Shown: positions 1 to 6,927 of the stretch, in pieces | How positions within the stretch are numbered: position 1 is the first letter of the stretch | How the letters are laid out: each line of letters opens with the position of its first letter | Source of the DNA: DASVEG01 sp036380695 | Lineage (GTDB): Bacteria > Actinomycetota > Acidimicrobiia > Acidimicrobiales > CADCTF01 | Reading direction: 5' to 3' | DNA: 21,897 bases | Assembly (NCBI GenBank): GCA_036380695.1 | Contig: DASVEG010000061.1 | Location: 1-21,897, forward strand | Notes under the pieces: model-generated | Seen by the model: the letters and a program-made list of their open reading frames with translations, nothing else | The model's database searches: none | What the model was told of the DNA's origin: nothing | Made by a program: the position numbers and the translations under genes

Positions 1-308
1 TCCTTGTCCTCCTTCTGGAGGACGAGCGCTTCGACCTTGTCGCCGAGCGACACGACCTCGGAGGGGTCGATGTCGTTGCGGATCGACAGCTCGCGCGCAG
101 GGATGACGCCTTCGGACTTGTAACCGATGTCGAGAAGGACCTCGTCCTTGTCGACCTTCACGATCGTGCCTTGCACGATGTCGCCGTCGTCGAAGTCGAC
201 CATCGTCTGGGCAATCGCGTCCTCGAATGAGACGTCGAGGTCGTCCTCCACCACCGTCTTGAAGACGTAGTCGTCTTGATCGGTGGTGGTCTCGGTGATG
301 TCGGACAT
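1..308 (-). CDS. rpsA: 30S ribosomal protein S1, N-terminal part (runs off the window)
   Basis: The first 102 codons from ATG at 308 read on the minus strand. After an acidic leader (MSDITETTTDQDDYVF) comes the first S1 domain, with GDIVQGTIVKVDKDEVLLDIG, the GYKSEGVIPARELS loop and DPSEVVSLGDKVEALVLQKEDK, all typical of actinobacterial S1. S1 binds mRNA on the small ribosomal subunit through repeated OB-fold domains; the rest lies beyond base 1. The start is chosen because the acidic N-terminus before the first S1 repeat is normal for the family. No good Shine-Dalgarno precedes it; an AAGG sits about 15 nt upstream, too far to be convincing. A hairpin lies 31-51 nt upstream. polA lies upstream on the same strand, as in mycobacteria. 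Confidence 0.95.
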   Translation of the reverse strand, partial: MSDITETTTDQDDYVFKTVVEDDLDVSFEDAIAQTMVDFDDGDIVQGTIVKVDKDEVLLDIGYKSEGVIPARELSIRNDIDPSEVVSLGDKVEALVLQKEDK

Positions 309-338
309 GGAGAAGTACGTACGCCTTCGGGTGTTGGG

Positions 339-359
339 GTCTGCCGCCTGTCGGCAGAC
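339..359 (-). promoter_or_regulatory. Hairpin in the rpsA leader
   Basis: Perfect 8-bp inverted repeat (GTCTGCCG, loop of 5, CGGCAGAC) 31 nt before the rpsA start codon. It could be a leader structure involved in S1 autoregulation, which is known for E. coli rpsA, or a second small terminator for the upstream gene. There is no T tract on either strand. A possible -10 hexamer TACGCT (375-370, minus strand) would place the hairpin inside the transcript. The function is inferred. Confidence 0.4.
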
Positions 360-423
360 GCGACCTACGAGCGTACCCCCTGCGTACCGGCCGCCGCTCC
401 TTCGCTCTGCCGCGCGCTCACGT

Positions 424-475
424 CGCGCTTTCCCGCACCAAGCCGCCTCCAGGGCGGTTGGTGCAGGAAAGCGCG
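424..475 (-). terminator. Very strong 22-bp hairpin between the secreted-protein gene and rpsA
   Basis: CGCGCTTTCC (424-433) pairs with GGAAAGCGCG (466-475). After one mismatch, GCACCAA (435-441) pairs with TTGGTGC (458-464). After a bulged G, CCGCC (443-447) pairs with GGCGG (453-457), leaving a 5-nt loop. It begins 27 nt past the stop codon of the upstream gene. No U tract follows on either strand, so it is either a U-less actinobacterial terminator or a dispersed palindromic element. Confidence 0.6.
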
Positions 476-502
476 GGACGGGCGCGGTGGGGGGCGCCCG
501 AT

Positions 503-1195
503 CTATGCGGGGTCGGCGACGACGGCGACCCCGGTTACGACGAGCTGGCAGAACCACACGGCGGGCGGTGGCAACGGCGGCGCGGCCGGCGGAGGGAGGC
601 ATGCGGGGCCCGCAGGGTTCGGCAGGGCGACGAGCGTGATCGCGCCGACCGTCACGCCGGCGAGGCTCGTCCCGGCGATGTTGGGCGTGCCGCCGTTGCA
701 GTCGATCCAGCCGGTGATCACGTTCCCCACCGTCAGCGACCACGGGCCGATGGGTCCGGCAGGCGCGCCCCAGTACCCCGGGCCGCCGACGTCGCCCGCG
801 CACGTGCCGCCCGAACCGAGGAACGGGCCGGTCGTGTACGGGCCGCAGAACTGGCCAGCTCCGGGCAGCGCCGGCGCGCCGCAGCCGAGACCGTTCGGCA
901 GCACGCCGCCGCCAGGACCCGGCCCGGTGTTGCCGGCGGACGCGGCGACCGCGACACCCGTGTACGTGCCAACGCAGGCGACCGTGACACCGAGGAAGCC
1001 GTAGTTCCCTAGGCCCGCGGCGCCGGGCGGGATCGCGCCCGCGCCCGGCGCCACGTTGACCAACCCGCTCACGACGCAGATCGTGGCTCCCGGGACGGGG
1101 TTCGCAGCGACGGGTGCGGCGGCCGGGCCAAGGATGCCGCCGACCGCGACCGCCGCACACACAACGACCGCAGTCCTCGTCCTGACCAGTCGCAT
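503..1195 (-). CDS. Secreted Gly/Pro/Ala-rich protein with eight cysteines
   Basis: A 230-aa protein of unknown family. The N-terminus is a clear signal peptide: Arg-rich residues 1-7, a hydrophobic core from about 9 to 23 (AVVVCAAVAVGGILG), and probable cleavage near APVAAN around residue 31. The mature part is low in charge, rich in Gly, Pro and Ala, and contains eight cysteines (40, 74, 105, 117, 132, 166, 199, 216), an even number that suggests disulfides in an exported protein. A proline run (PPPAAPPLPPP) lies near the C-terminus. The start is well supported by GGGAGGG just upstream of ATG 1195. A possible TATCTA -10 lies near 1235-1240. It stands alone between the methyltransferase and rpsA and is followed by a strong hairpin. 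I do not recognise its function. Confidence 0.75.
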   Translation of the reverse strand: MRLVRTRTAVVVCAAVAVGGILGPAAAPVAANPVPGATICVVSGLVNVAPGAGAIPPGAAGLGNYGFLGVTVACVGTYTGVAVAASAGNTGPGPGGGVLPNGLGCGAPALPGAGQFCGPYTTGPFLGSGGTCAGDVGGPGYWGAPAGPIGPWSLTVGNVITGWIDCNGGTPNIAGTSLAGVTVGAITLVALPNPAGPACLPPPAAPPLPPPAVWFCQLVVTGVAVVADPA

Positions 1196-1404
1196 CCCGC
1201 CCTCCCCCGCCCCGCAAACGCGCGGTGGTCCTTACAGGTAGATACGTCTGACGGCGCCGGACGTTTCAGAATCCGCTGCCCATCACGCGCTCGGGCGGCC
1301 GCCTGGGTCACGCGCGCCGCCCCGTCACGCGCTTTTTCGCAGTTGTCCGCGCCATGCGCGGTGGTGTTGCGAAGAAGCGGTGTCGGGGGCCGGGGGCCGC
1401 GGGC

Positions 1405-2112
1405 TCAGGGGCGGGTGGCGACGACGAAGAACTCGGGTGAGTCGGTCGTCGGGGGCGCCTGCTCGTACGCGCCGGGCGTCACCGACCACACGGCGTCGGT
1501 GCGCAAGCCGGCGCGCTCGCACAGGAGGCGCAGCTCGCGGGGCGTGAAGCAGCTCGTGTGCAGCGTCGCCTCGCGCTCCTCCCCCGCCTCGTTGCGGAGC
1601 GTCGTCAGTTCGGTGTTGACCCCGGTCGCCGGGTCGAACGAGTCCTGCGCCTCCAGGTGCTTCACCAGGAAGTACGCCGAGAACGCCGAGAACGCGACCC
1701 GCCCGCGGCCGTCGGGCTTGGCCGCCCTCGCCATGCCGCGCAGCACGTCGCCGTCGTCGTCGCCGACCAACCCGAACCCGCCCTGGCAGAGGCTGACGAC
1801 CGCGTCGAACTCCCCGTCGAAGCCCAACCCGCGGGCGTCGCCGACCTCGAACGTCGCGCCATCGGGGGCATCGGCCCGCGCCAGCTCGACGAAGCGCTCG
1901 CTGATGTCGATGCCGTGCACCTCGATGCCGAGGCGTGCGAGCGCGCGCGCGTGGCGGCCCGGGCCGCACCCGACGTCGAGCACGCGGTGCTCGCCCGCCC
2001 GCAGCCCGAGCACGTCGACCAAGAAGGCGACCTCCTGGTCGGTCCCCTTGGTGAACGAGTAGCGGAGGTACGCGGGCCCGAGGAAGTCGGCGACCTCGGT
2101 GAACCAGGTCAC
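1405..2112 (-). CDS. Class I SAM-dependent methyltransferase
   Basis: A 235-aa soluble protein. Motif I of Rossmann-fold methyltransferases is VLDVGCGPGRHARAL (about residues 45-59). It is followed by the acidic end of beta 2 (GIDISERFVELARAD) and motif II/III regions (FEVGDARGLGFDGEFDAVVSL). These bind S-adenosylmethionine. The acceptor substrate cannot be told; the C-terminal part (CFTPRELRLLCERAGL) resembles the substrate-side beta-strand region of small-molecule methyltransferases. The start is GTG at 2112, 26 nt after the polA stop; the nearby ATG at 2128 is out of frame. The two genes are probably cotranscribed, with no hairpin between them. No strong Shine-Dalgarno is visible, so translation may be partly coupled to polA. 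Confidence 0.88.
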   Translation of the reverse strand: MTWFTEVADFLGPAYLRYSFTKGTDQEVAFLVDVLGLRAGEHRVLDVGCGPGRHARALARLGIEVHGIDISERFVELARADAPDGATFEVGDARGLGFDGEFDAVVSLCQGGFGLVGDDDGDVLRGMARAAKPDGRGRVAFSAFSAYFLVKHLEAQDSFDPATGVNTELTTLRNEAGEEREATLHTSCFTPRELRLLCERAGLRTDAVWSVTPGAYEQAPPTTDSPEFFVVATRP

Positions 2113-2138
2113 GCGGTCACGACGTCATGCCGTCCCGA

Positions 2139-4832
2139 CTATTCCTTCGCCTCGGCCCACGTCTTGCCCCAGGCGATGTTCACGTCGAGGGGGACGTCGA
2201 GGTCGGCCGCGCCCCGCATGGCGTCGAGCGTGATCTCGCGCGCGTGGTCGCGTTCGTCCTCCGGCACCTCGAGCAGCACCTCGTCGTGCACCTGCAGGAT
2301 CAAACGGGTGCGCAACCCTTCCTGCTCTATCGCGCGGTCGAGGCGCACGATGGCGAGCTTGAAGATGTCGGCGGCGAGGCCCTGGATGCCCGCGTTCATG
2401 GCCTGCCGTTCGCCGGCCTGCCGCACGCGGAAGTTCGACGACGACAGCTCGGGGATCTGCCTGCGCCGTCCGAACAGCGTCTCGGTGAAGCCCCGGTCGC
2501 GGGCCTCGGCGACGACGTCGGCCATGTACTGCTTCACGTTCGGGAACGCCTGGAAGTACGCCCCCAGGATCTGCGCAGCCTCGTCGACCGCGATGTTGAG
2601 GCGTTGCGCCAGCCCGTACGACTCCATGCCGTAGGCGAGCCCGTACGAGACCATCTTCGCCTTCGACCGCTGGCCGATCGTGACGTCCTCCGGGTCGACG
2701 CCGAACACGCGGGCTGCGGTCGCCGTGTGGATGTCGCGGCCCGACGTGAATGCGTCGAGCAGGCCTGGGTCCTGCGACAGGTGGGCGATGACGCGCAGCT
2801 CGATCTGGTTGTAGTCGGCGATCAGCAACGACCACCCGTCGTCGGGGACGAACGCGCGGCGGAACCGGCGCCCCTCCTCCGTCCGGATCGGGATGTTGTG
2901 GAGGTTCGGCTGGTCGGACGACAACCGGCCGGTGCGTGCGACGGTCTGGTTGAACGTGGCGTGGATGCGGTCGTCTGGGCCGACGTGTTCGAGCAGACCC
3001 TCGCCGTACGTCGATCGCAGCTTCTCGACCTCGCGGTAGCGCAGCAGCTTCTCGACGATCGGGTGCAGCCCGACCAGCTTCTCCAGGGACGCGGCGTCGG
3101 TCGAGTACCCCGTCTTCGTCTTCTTCTGCGGCGCCAGCCCGAGCTCGTCGAACAGCACGGTCCGCAACTGCTTGGTGGAGTTGACCGTGAACGGGTGCCC
3201 CGCGAGCTCTTGGATCTCCTTGTCGAGCCGGTCGGTCTCCTCGCGGAGCTCGGCCTGCAACGACTCCAGGTACGACCGGTCGACGCGCACGCCCACGGTC
3301 TCCATGCGCGCCAGGGCCCGCACGAGCGGCCGCTCGATCTCCTCGTACAGGCGCGTGAGCCCGCGCGCGTCCATCACCTGCGCGAGGACGGGCGCGAGCC
3401 GCGCCACGCCGACGGCGCGCCTCCCGGCCTCCTCGGCCACGTCGGGCGCCGCGCCGGTGAGGTCGAACTGACCCTCTGGCGGTGCGTCGGGCGAGCGCAC
3501 CTCGATACCGACGTAGCGCTCGGCCAGCTTCTCCAGCTCGTACTGCTCGCCTGCGGGGTCGATGAGGTACGCGGCGAGGGCCGTGTCGATGCCGAGGTTG
3601 CGCGGGTCTACGCCGTACGTCGCCAGGCCCCGGATGAGCTCCTTGGTGCCGTGCCCATGGAAGAAGCGAGCCGCGAGCAGCTCGTCGAGCATCTTCGCCA
3701 CCTCGCTGTCGCGCAGCAGGTCGTCGTCGACCCAGATCGCGACGTCGTCCTCGAGCGCGACCGCGAGGCCCGACACGGGCGACCGGCCAGGCAGTCCCTG
3801 CCAGGACGGTTCCACCGCCACCCACGCGGACGGCCCCGCCGCGCACAGCTCGCCCAGCAACTCGACCGCCTCGGCCGCGGTGCGCATGCGGCGGACCTCG
3901 ACGTCGAGCGGCGCCGCTTCCGCGGGCGCTTCCGCGGCGCCGCCCGCGTTCAGCCGCTCCGTGCCAACGGCCTCCGCGAGCCGGTCCCAGAACGTGCGGA
4001 ACTCGAGGAACGCGAACAGGTCGCGCACCTCCTGCGCGTCCCAGCCGCCGATGCGCATGTCGTCGACCTGGCAGTCGATGGGGACGTCGCGGATGAGCGG
4101 TGTCGCCTTCGCGTTCTCGCGCACCTGCTGCTCGTGCGCGGCGAGGTTCTCGCGGAGCTTCGGCGTCAGCTTGTCGAGGTTGGCGAAGATGCCGTCGAGG
4201 TCGCCGTACTCGTTCATGAGCTTCGCAGCGGTCTTCTCGCCGACGCCAGGAACCCCTGGCAGGTTGTCCGAGGGGTCGCCGCGCAACGCCGCGTACTGCG
4301 GGTAATCGGGCGGGGTTACGCCGGTGCGCTCCTTGATCCCCGCCTCGTCGTAGAGGGCGTAGTCGCTGACGCCGCGCTTGTTGTACATGACGCGGATGTG
4401 CGGGTCCTCGACGAGTTGGTAGGCGTCGCGGTCACCCGTCACCACGATGACGTCGTCGCCGCGGTCGCGAGCCTGCGTGGCCAGCGTGGCGAGGATGTCG
4501 TCGGCTTCGTACCCAGCCAGCTCGAGGATCGGGACGCGGAGCGACTCGACCACCTGACGGATCAGCCCCATCTGCTGCCTGAGGATGTCCGGCGCCTCCG
4601 CCCTGCCCGCCTTGTAGTCCTTGACGAGCTCGTGGCGGAAGGTCGGCTCGGGGCGGTCGAAGGCCACCGCGAGGGCGTCGGGCTTCTGCTCGTTGAGCGC
4701 GTAGATGAGCATCGACGTGAAGCCGTAGACCGCGTTGGTCACCTGCCCGGAAGCAGTCGCCAGATCGGTCGGGAGCGCGAAGAACGCCCGGTACGCGAGG
4801 GAGTTCCCGTCGACAAGCATGATCGTCGCCAT
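2139..4832 (-). CDS. polA: DNA polymerase I
   Basis: An 897-aa protein that fills gaps and replaces RNA primers in replication and repair. Residues about 5-290 form the 5'-3' exonuclease: LVDGNSLAYRAFFALP, AFDRPEPTFRHE, YEADD (108-112), VTGDRDAYQLV and the H3TH segment GDPSDNLPGVPGVGEKTA. The middle exonuclease-like domain has lost the DEDD residues (VAVEPSWQG where E. coli has FDTETD), so proofreading is very likely absent, as in mycobacteria. The polymerase has motif A DYNQIELRVIAHLSQD (from D673), motif B RSKAKMVSYGLAYGM with Tyr730 where E. coli has Phe762, and motif C LQVHDEV (His849-Asp850-Glu851). ATG 4832 is chosen because the conserved N-terminus starts within five residues of it; ATG 4820 is also possible. 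Longer in-frame upstream sequence is not polymerase-like. Confidence 0.97.
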   Translation of the reverse strand: MATIMLVDGNSLAYRAFFALPTDLATASGQVTNAVYGFTSMLIYALNEQKPDALAVAFDRPEPTFRHELVKDYKAGRAEAPDILRQQMGLIRQVVESLRVPILELAGYEADDILATLATQARDRGDDVIVVTGDRDAYQLVEDPHIRVMYNKRGVSDYALYDEAGIKERTGVTPPDYPQYAALRGDPSDNLPGVPGVGEKTAAKLMNEYGDLDGIFANLDKLTPKLRENLAAHEQQVRENAKATPLIRDVPIDCQVDDMRIGGWDAQEVRDLFAFLEFRTFWDRLAEAVGTERLNAGGAAEAPAEAAPLDVEVRRMRTAAEAVELLGELCAAGPSAWVAVEPSWQGLPGRSPVSGLAVALEDDVAIWVDDDLLRDSEVAKMLDELLAARFFHGHGTKELIRGLATYGVDPRNLGIDTALAAYLIDPAGEQYELEKLAERYVGIEVRSPDAPPEGQFDLTGAAPDVAEEAGRRAVGVARLAPVLAQVMDARGLTRLYEEIERPLVRALARMETVGVRVDRSYLESLQAELREETDRLDKEIQELAGHPFTVNSTKQLRTVLFDELGLAPQKKTKTGYSTDAASLEKLVGLHPIVEKLLRYREVEKLRSTYGEGLLEHVGPDDRIHATFNQTVARTGRLSSDQPNLHNIPIRTEEGRRFRRAFVPDDGWSLLIADYNQIELRVIAHLSQDPGLLDAFTSGRDIHTATAARVFGVDPEDVTIGQRSKAKMVSYGLAYGMESYGLAQRLNIAVDEAAQILGAYFQAFPNVKQYMADVVAEARDRGFTETLFGRRRQIPELSSSNFRVRQAGERQAMNAGIQGLAADIFKLAIVRLDRAIEQEGLRTRLILQVHDEVLLEVPEDERDHAREITLDAMRGAADLDVPLDVNIAWGKTWAEAKE

Positions 4833-6208
4833 CGCGTCACCGAGACTAGGCCGACCACCAACGCCACCCACCCGGCGGTGGCGAGCACCTCGGGAGCCGC
4901 GAGCTCGCGGAAGTCGGGGAACAGCCAGCGCGGGGCCAGCGGCGGGCCGAGGTCGAACGGGTCGACGGCGAGGCGGATCCACCGGTGGTGCGCTCCCCAC
5001 GCGACGACAGCGCCGATCGCGACCGACCACGCCGCGAGCGCGCCGGCGACGACGCGAGGCACCTGTGCGGCACCGGCGGCGACGAGCACGACGACCGCCG
5101 GCAGCGCGGCGATCAGCATCCGGCCAGGGAACCACCAACCCATGATCGTGATCGACGCGAACGTGCCCATGAGCACGCAGATCGCCAGCGCGGCCGCGTA
5201 ACGGGCGGTCGCCTTGGCGATGCCGACCGCGGCGAGGATCGCGACCGGCGACCACCGCAGCAGCCCGAACCGCGCGTCGACGAACAGCCCGAACAGGCGG
5301 TACAGCCGGTCGCCCACGTCAACGTGGTCACGGAGGATCGACGACGTGCCCTCGCCGGCCCACACCACGTTGGTGGAGTACGGCGTGAGCGCGCCGAAGT
5401 TGGCGACGTGCCACCACGCGTACACCGCGGCGGCGACCGCGCCGAGCCCGCCCGCGACGGCGAGTGCGAGGCGGTCGGCGCGGAAGCGCCACGCCCAGGC
5501 GCCGGTGACGAGCAGGCCGAGGGGGACGTACTTCACGCCGAGCCACGCCAGCGCGATCGTCGCCGCCGCGAGCGCGACCGGCCGCGGTCTTTTCCCCGTC
5601 GCGACGAGGAACCCGAGCGCCACGCACAAGGCCGCGGGCCCCTCCGGGTACACCTGGCTCGCGTAGACGATCCCCGGCGCCCCCGCCCCGACCGCGACCG
5701 CGGCCACGGCCACCCCAGCCATGCCAACCGCCCTTTGCTTTTGGCCACGAAGTGGGGTGGGACCCCACTTCGTGGCCGAAAGTCGTGTGGTCGGGATTGC
5801 GCGGAGGGCTCGGAGAGCGAGGAGGGCGGCGACGGCCATGGCGGCCGACCACAGCAACGCGAGGAACCGCTGGACACCGCGCAGGCCGCCGAGCGCGTAC
5901 GCGGGCGCAACGAGCACGGGCAGGCCGGGATCGTGCGGCGCGAGCAGCCGGCCGTCGGGCGCCGGCTGCATCTGCTTCCAGAGCGGGACGGTGCCGTCCC
6001 AGAACGTCATCTCCTGGTCGCGGTTGGCGTACTCGTCGCGCAGGTCGAGGTCGCCGTCGGACACGAGCGACTGCGCGGTCAAGAGGTAGAACGGCTCGTC
6101 GCCCGTCACCGAAGCGGTGCGCGACGCGCGCATGCCGACCGCGGCCTGCGTAGCCCCGAGCACCACGACGAACACGAGAGCGGCGACCCGCCGGTCGGTC
6201 ATCGTCAT
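4739..6208 (-). CDS. GT-C type membrane glycosyltransferase (PMT/ArnT-like)
   Basis: A 489-aa polytopic protein with roughly ten hydrophobic segments. After the first transmembrane helix (residues about 9-25) comes TGDEPFYLLTAQSL, an acidic first-loop motif typical of GT-C enzymes, which move a sugar from a polyprenyl-phosphate donor on the outer face of the membrane. The PAPDGRLLAPHDPGLPVLVAP loop also fits the class. Residues 143-157 are encoded by a 45-bp palindrome in a loop after a hydrophobic segment. The C-terminal 29 or so residues (after VTRWRR) overlap the start of polA by 94 nt and look like read-through, not a conserved tail. ATG 6208 is 39 nt from the divergent dtxR-like start and adjoins a DtxR-type box; ATG 6202 is an alternative start. 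The substrate is unknown. Confidence 0.75.
   Translation of the reverse strand: MTMTDRRVAALVFVVVLGATQAAVGMRASRTASVTGDEPFYLLTAQSLVSDGDLDLRDEYANRDQEMTFWDGTVPLWKQMQPAPDGRLLAPHDPGLPVLVAPAYALGGLRGVQRFLALLWSAAMAVAALLALRALRAIPTTRLSATKWGPTPLRGQKQRAVGMAGVAVAAVAVGAGAPGIVYASQVYPEGPAALCVALGFLVATGKRPRPVALAAATIALAWLGVKYVPLGLLVTGAWAWRFRADRLALAVAGGLGAVAAAVYAWWHVANFGALTPYSTNVVWAGEGTSSILRDHVDVGDRLYRLFGLFVDARFGLLRWSPVAILAAVGIAKATARYAAALAICVLMGTFASITIMGWWFPGRMLIAALPAVVVLVAAGAAQVPRVVAGALAAWSVAIGAVVAWGAHHRWIRLAVDPFDLGPPLAPRWLFPDFRELAAPEVLATAGWVALVVGLVSVTRWRRSCLSTGTPSRTGRSSRSRPIWRLLPGR
4843..4848 (-). promoter_or_regulatory. Possible -10 element for polA
   Basis: The minus strand reads TAGTCT, then 10 nt, then the polA ATG at 4832, with no Shine-Dalgarno between. 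It fits a TANNNT -10 giving a very short leader. It lies inside the coding region of the upstream membrane protein. No -35 is convincing. Confidence 0.3.
5738..5782. repeat. 45-bp near-perfect palindrome inserted in frame in a coding region
   Basis: GGCCACGAAGTGGGG (5743-5757) and CCCCACTTCGTGGCC (5763-5777) are exact reverse complements. With T5758-A5762 and the outer CTTTT/GAAAG pairs (one T.G) they form a 21-bp stem with a GGG loop. The 45 bp equal 15 codons and start exactly on codon 143 of the glycosyltransferase, encoding LSATKWGPTPLRGQK. It is open in all six frames; the plus strand gives a similar peptide (ATKWGGTPLRGRK). This resembles palindromic elements that live inside genes, such as the Rickettsia palindromic elements, though the sequence is different. 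Confidence 0.8.
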
Positions 6209-6212
6209 CGGA

Positions 6213-6230
6213 GGTTAGGTGGGCCTAACC
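6213..6230. promoter_or_regulatory. DtxR/IdeR-type operator in the divergent promoter
   Basis: GGTTAGGTGGGCCTAACC is a palindrome with 7-bp arms and a TGGG centre. From T6215, it matches 14 of 19 positions of the DtxR consensus TWAGGTWAGSCTWACCTWA. It lies between the divergent starts of the membrane glycosyltransferase (6208) and the DtxR-family gene (6248), just upstream of the TAGACT hexamer. This suggests metal-dependent autoregulation and probably control of both genes. Confidence 0.75.
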
Positions 6231-6232
6231 GG

Positions 6233-6238
6233 TAGACT
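6233..6238 (+). promoter_or_regulatory. -10 element of the DtxR-family gene
   Basis: TAGACT is followed by 9 nt and then ATG at 6248, so the predicted transcript would start within a few bases of the start codon. No Shine-Dalgarno is present. The operator directly upstream would block polymerase binding. Confidence 0.5.
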
Positions 6239-6247
6239 GACGGCGAT

Positions 6248-6904
6248 ATGGGGGACGGCTTCCACCCGCCGCTCGAGGAATACCTCGAGGCGATCCACGA
6301 GCTGGAGGAGGAAGGCACCGAGGTCATCCAGGCTCGGCTGGCCGAGCGCCTCGGTCACTCGGCACCGTCCGTGTCGGAGATGATCCGCCGCCTCCGGTCG
6401 GAGGGCTGGCTCGAGCCGAAGGGCAAGGAAGTCCTCCTCACCGACAAGGGCCGCGAGCGGGCGGCCAGCGTGGTGCGTAAGCACCGGCTCGCCGAGCGCC
6501 TCCTCACCGACGTCATCGGGCTCGAGTGGCACAAGGCCCACGTCGAGGCGTGCCGTTGGGAGCACGTGATCTCCGACGAGGTCGAGGCGAGGCTCATCGA
6601 GCTGCTCGAGCATCCGACGACGTGCCCGCACGGCAACCCGATCCCCGGGCTCGGCGCGGTGGCGACCGACCTCGTCGCAGTCTCCGACCTCGAGCCCGGC
6701 GAGCACGTGCGCCTCCAACGCGTAACCGAGCAGGTCGAGATCGACATGGAGTCGCTGACGTACCTGAGCATGCACGGGTTCACGCCAGGCGCCGATGCGG
6801 AGGTCCGGTCGAAGGCCCCGGACGGAACGATGACACTCGCGCTCGACGACGGCACCATCGCCCTCGGCCCCGCGCTCGCGTCGCAACTGTTCGTCTCCCG
6901 CTGA
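6248..6904 (+). CDS. DtxR/IdeR-family metal-dependent transcriptional repressor
   Basis: A 218-aa protein, close to the length of DtxR and IdeR. Residues about 5-65 are the winged helix-turn-helix (VIQARLAERLGHSAPSVSEMIRRL). Residues about 66-135 are the dimerisation and metal domain (RKHRLAERLLTDVIGL, EACRWEHVISDEVE, GNPIPG). Residues about 145-218 are a FeoA/SH3-like domain. Alignment by eye gives ancillary-site ligands His79, Glu83 and His98, and primary-site Cys102, Glu105 and His106. The residue matching DtxR Met10 is Glu11, which may alter metal choice; MntR has Asp there. An operator at 6213-6230 suggests autorepression. The gene converges on the phosphatase-GT2 fusion and shares an inverted repeat with it at the stop codons. 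Whether it senses iron or manganese is open. Confidence 0.93.
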   Translation: MGDGFHPPLEEYLEAIHELEEEGTEVIQARLAERLGHSAPSVSEMIRRLRSEGWLEPKGKEVLLTDKGRERAASVVRKHRLAERLLTDVIGLEWHKAHVEACRWEHVISDEVEARLIELLEHPTTCPHGNPIPGLGAVATDLVAVSDLEPGEHVRLQRVTEQVEIDMESLTYLSMHGFTPGADAEVRSKAPDGTMTLALDDGTIALGPALASQLFVSR

Positions 6905-6927
6905 CGGCCGTGGCTGAAGCGTCAGCG
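6899..6927. terminator. Bidirectional hairpin built on the stop codons of two convergent genes
   Basis: CGCTGACG (6899-6906) and CGTCAGCG (6920-6927) form a perfect 8-bp inverted repeat around a 13-nt loop. The left arm contains the dtxR-like stop TGA; the right arm contains the stop of the opposing fusion gene. There is no T tract. Confidence 0.45.

Noticed and set aside
276..1012. Open frames on the plus strand opposite the secreted protein
   Set aside because: Pro/Gly-rich shadows; the minus-strand frame has a signal peptide and a strong Shine-Dalgarno.
1280..1335. Three copies of CACGCGC
   Set aside because: Short GC-rich words recur by chance; no regular spacing and no flanking similarity, so not a repeat array.
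2127..5201. A 1024-codon open frame on the plus strand
   Set aside because: It is antisense to polA and the glycosyltransferase. The product is an Arg/Val/Leu-rich shadow with no motif, a normal effect of GC-rich codon bias.
4833..5255. N-terminal extension of polA by 141 codons
   Set aside because: The added sequence is the shadow of the membrane glycosyltransferase; real polymerase I starts at MATIMLVDGNSLAYR.
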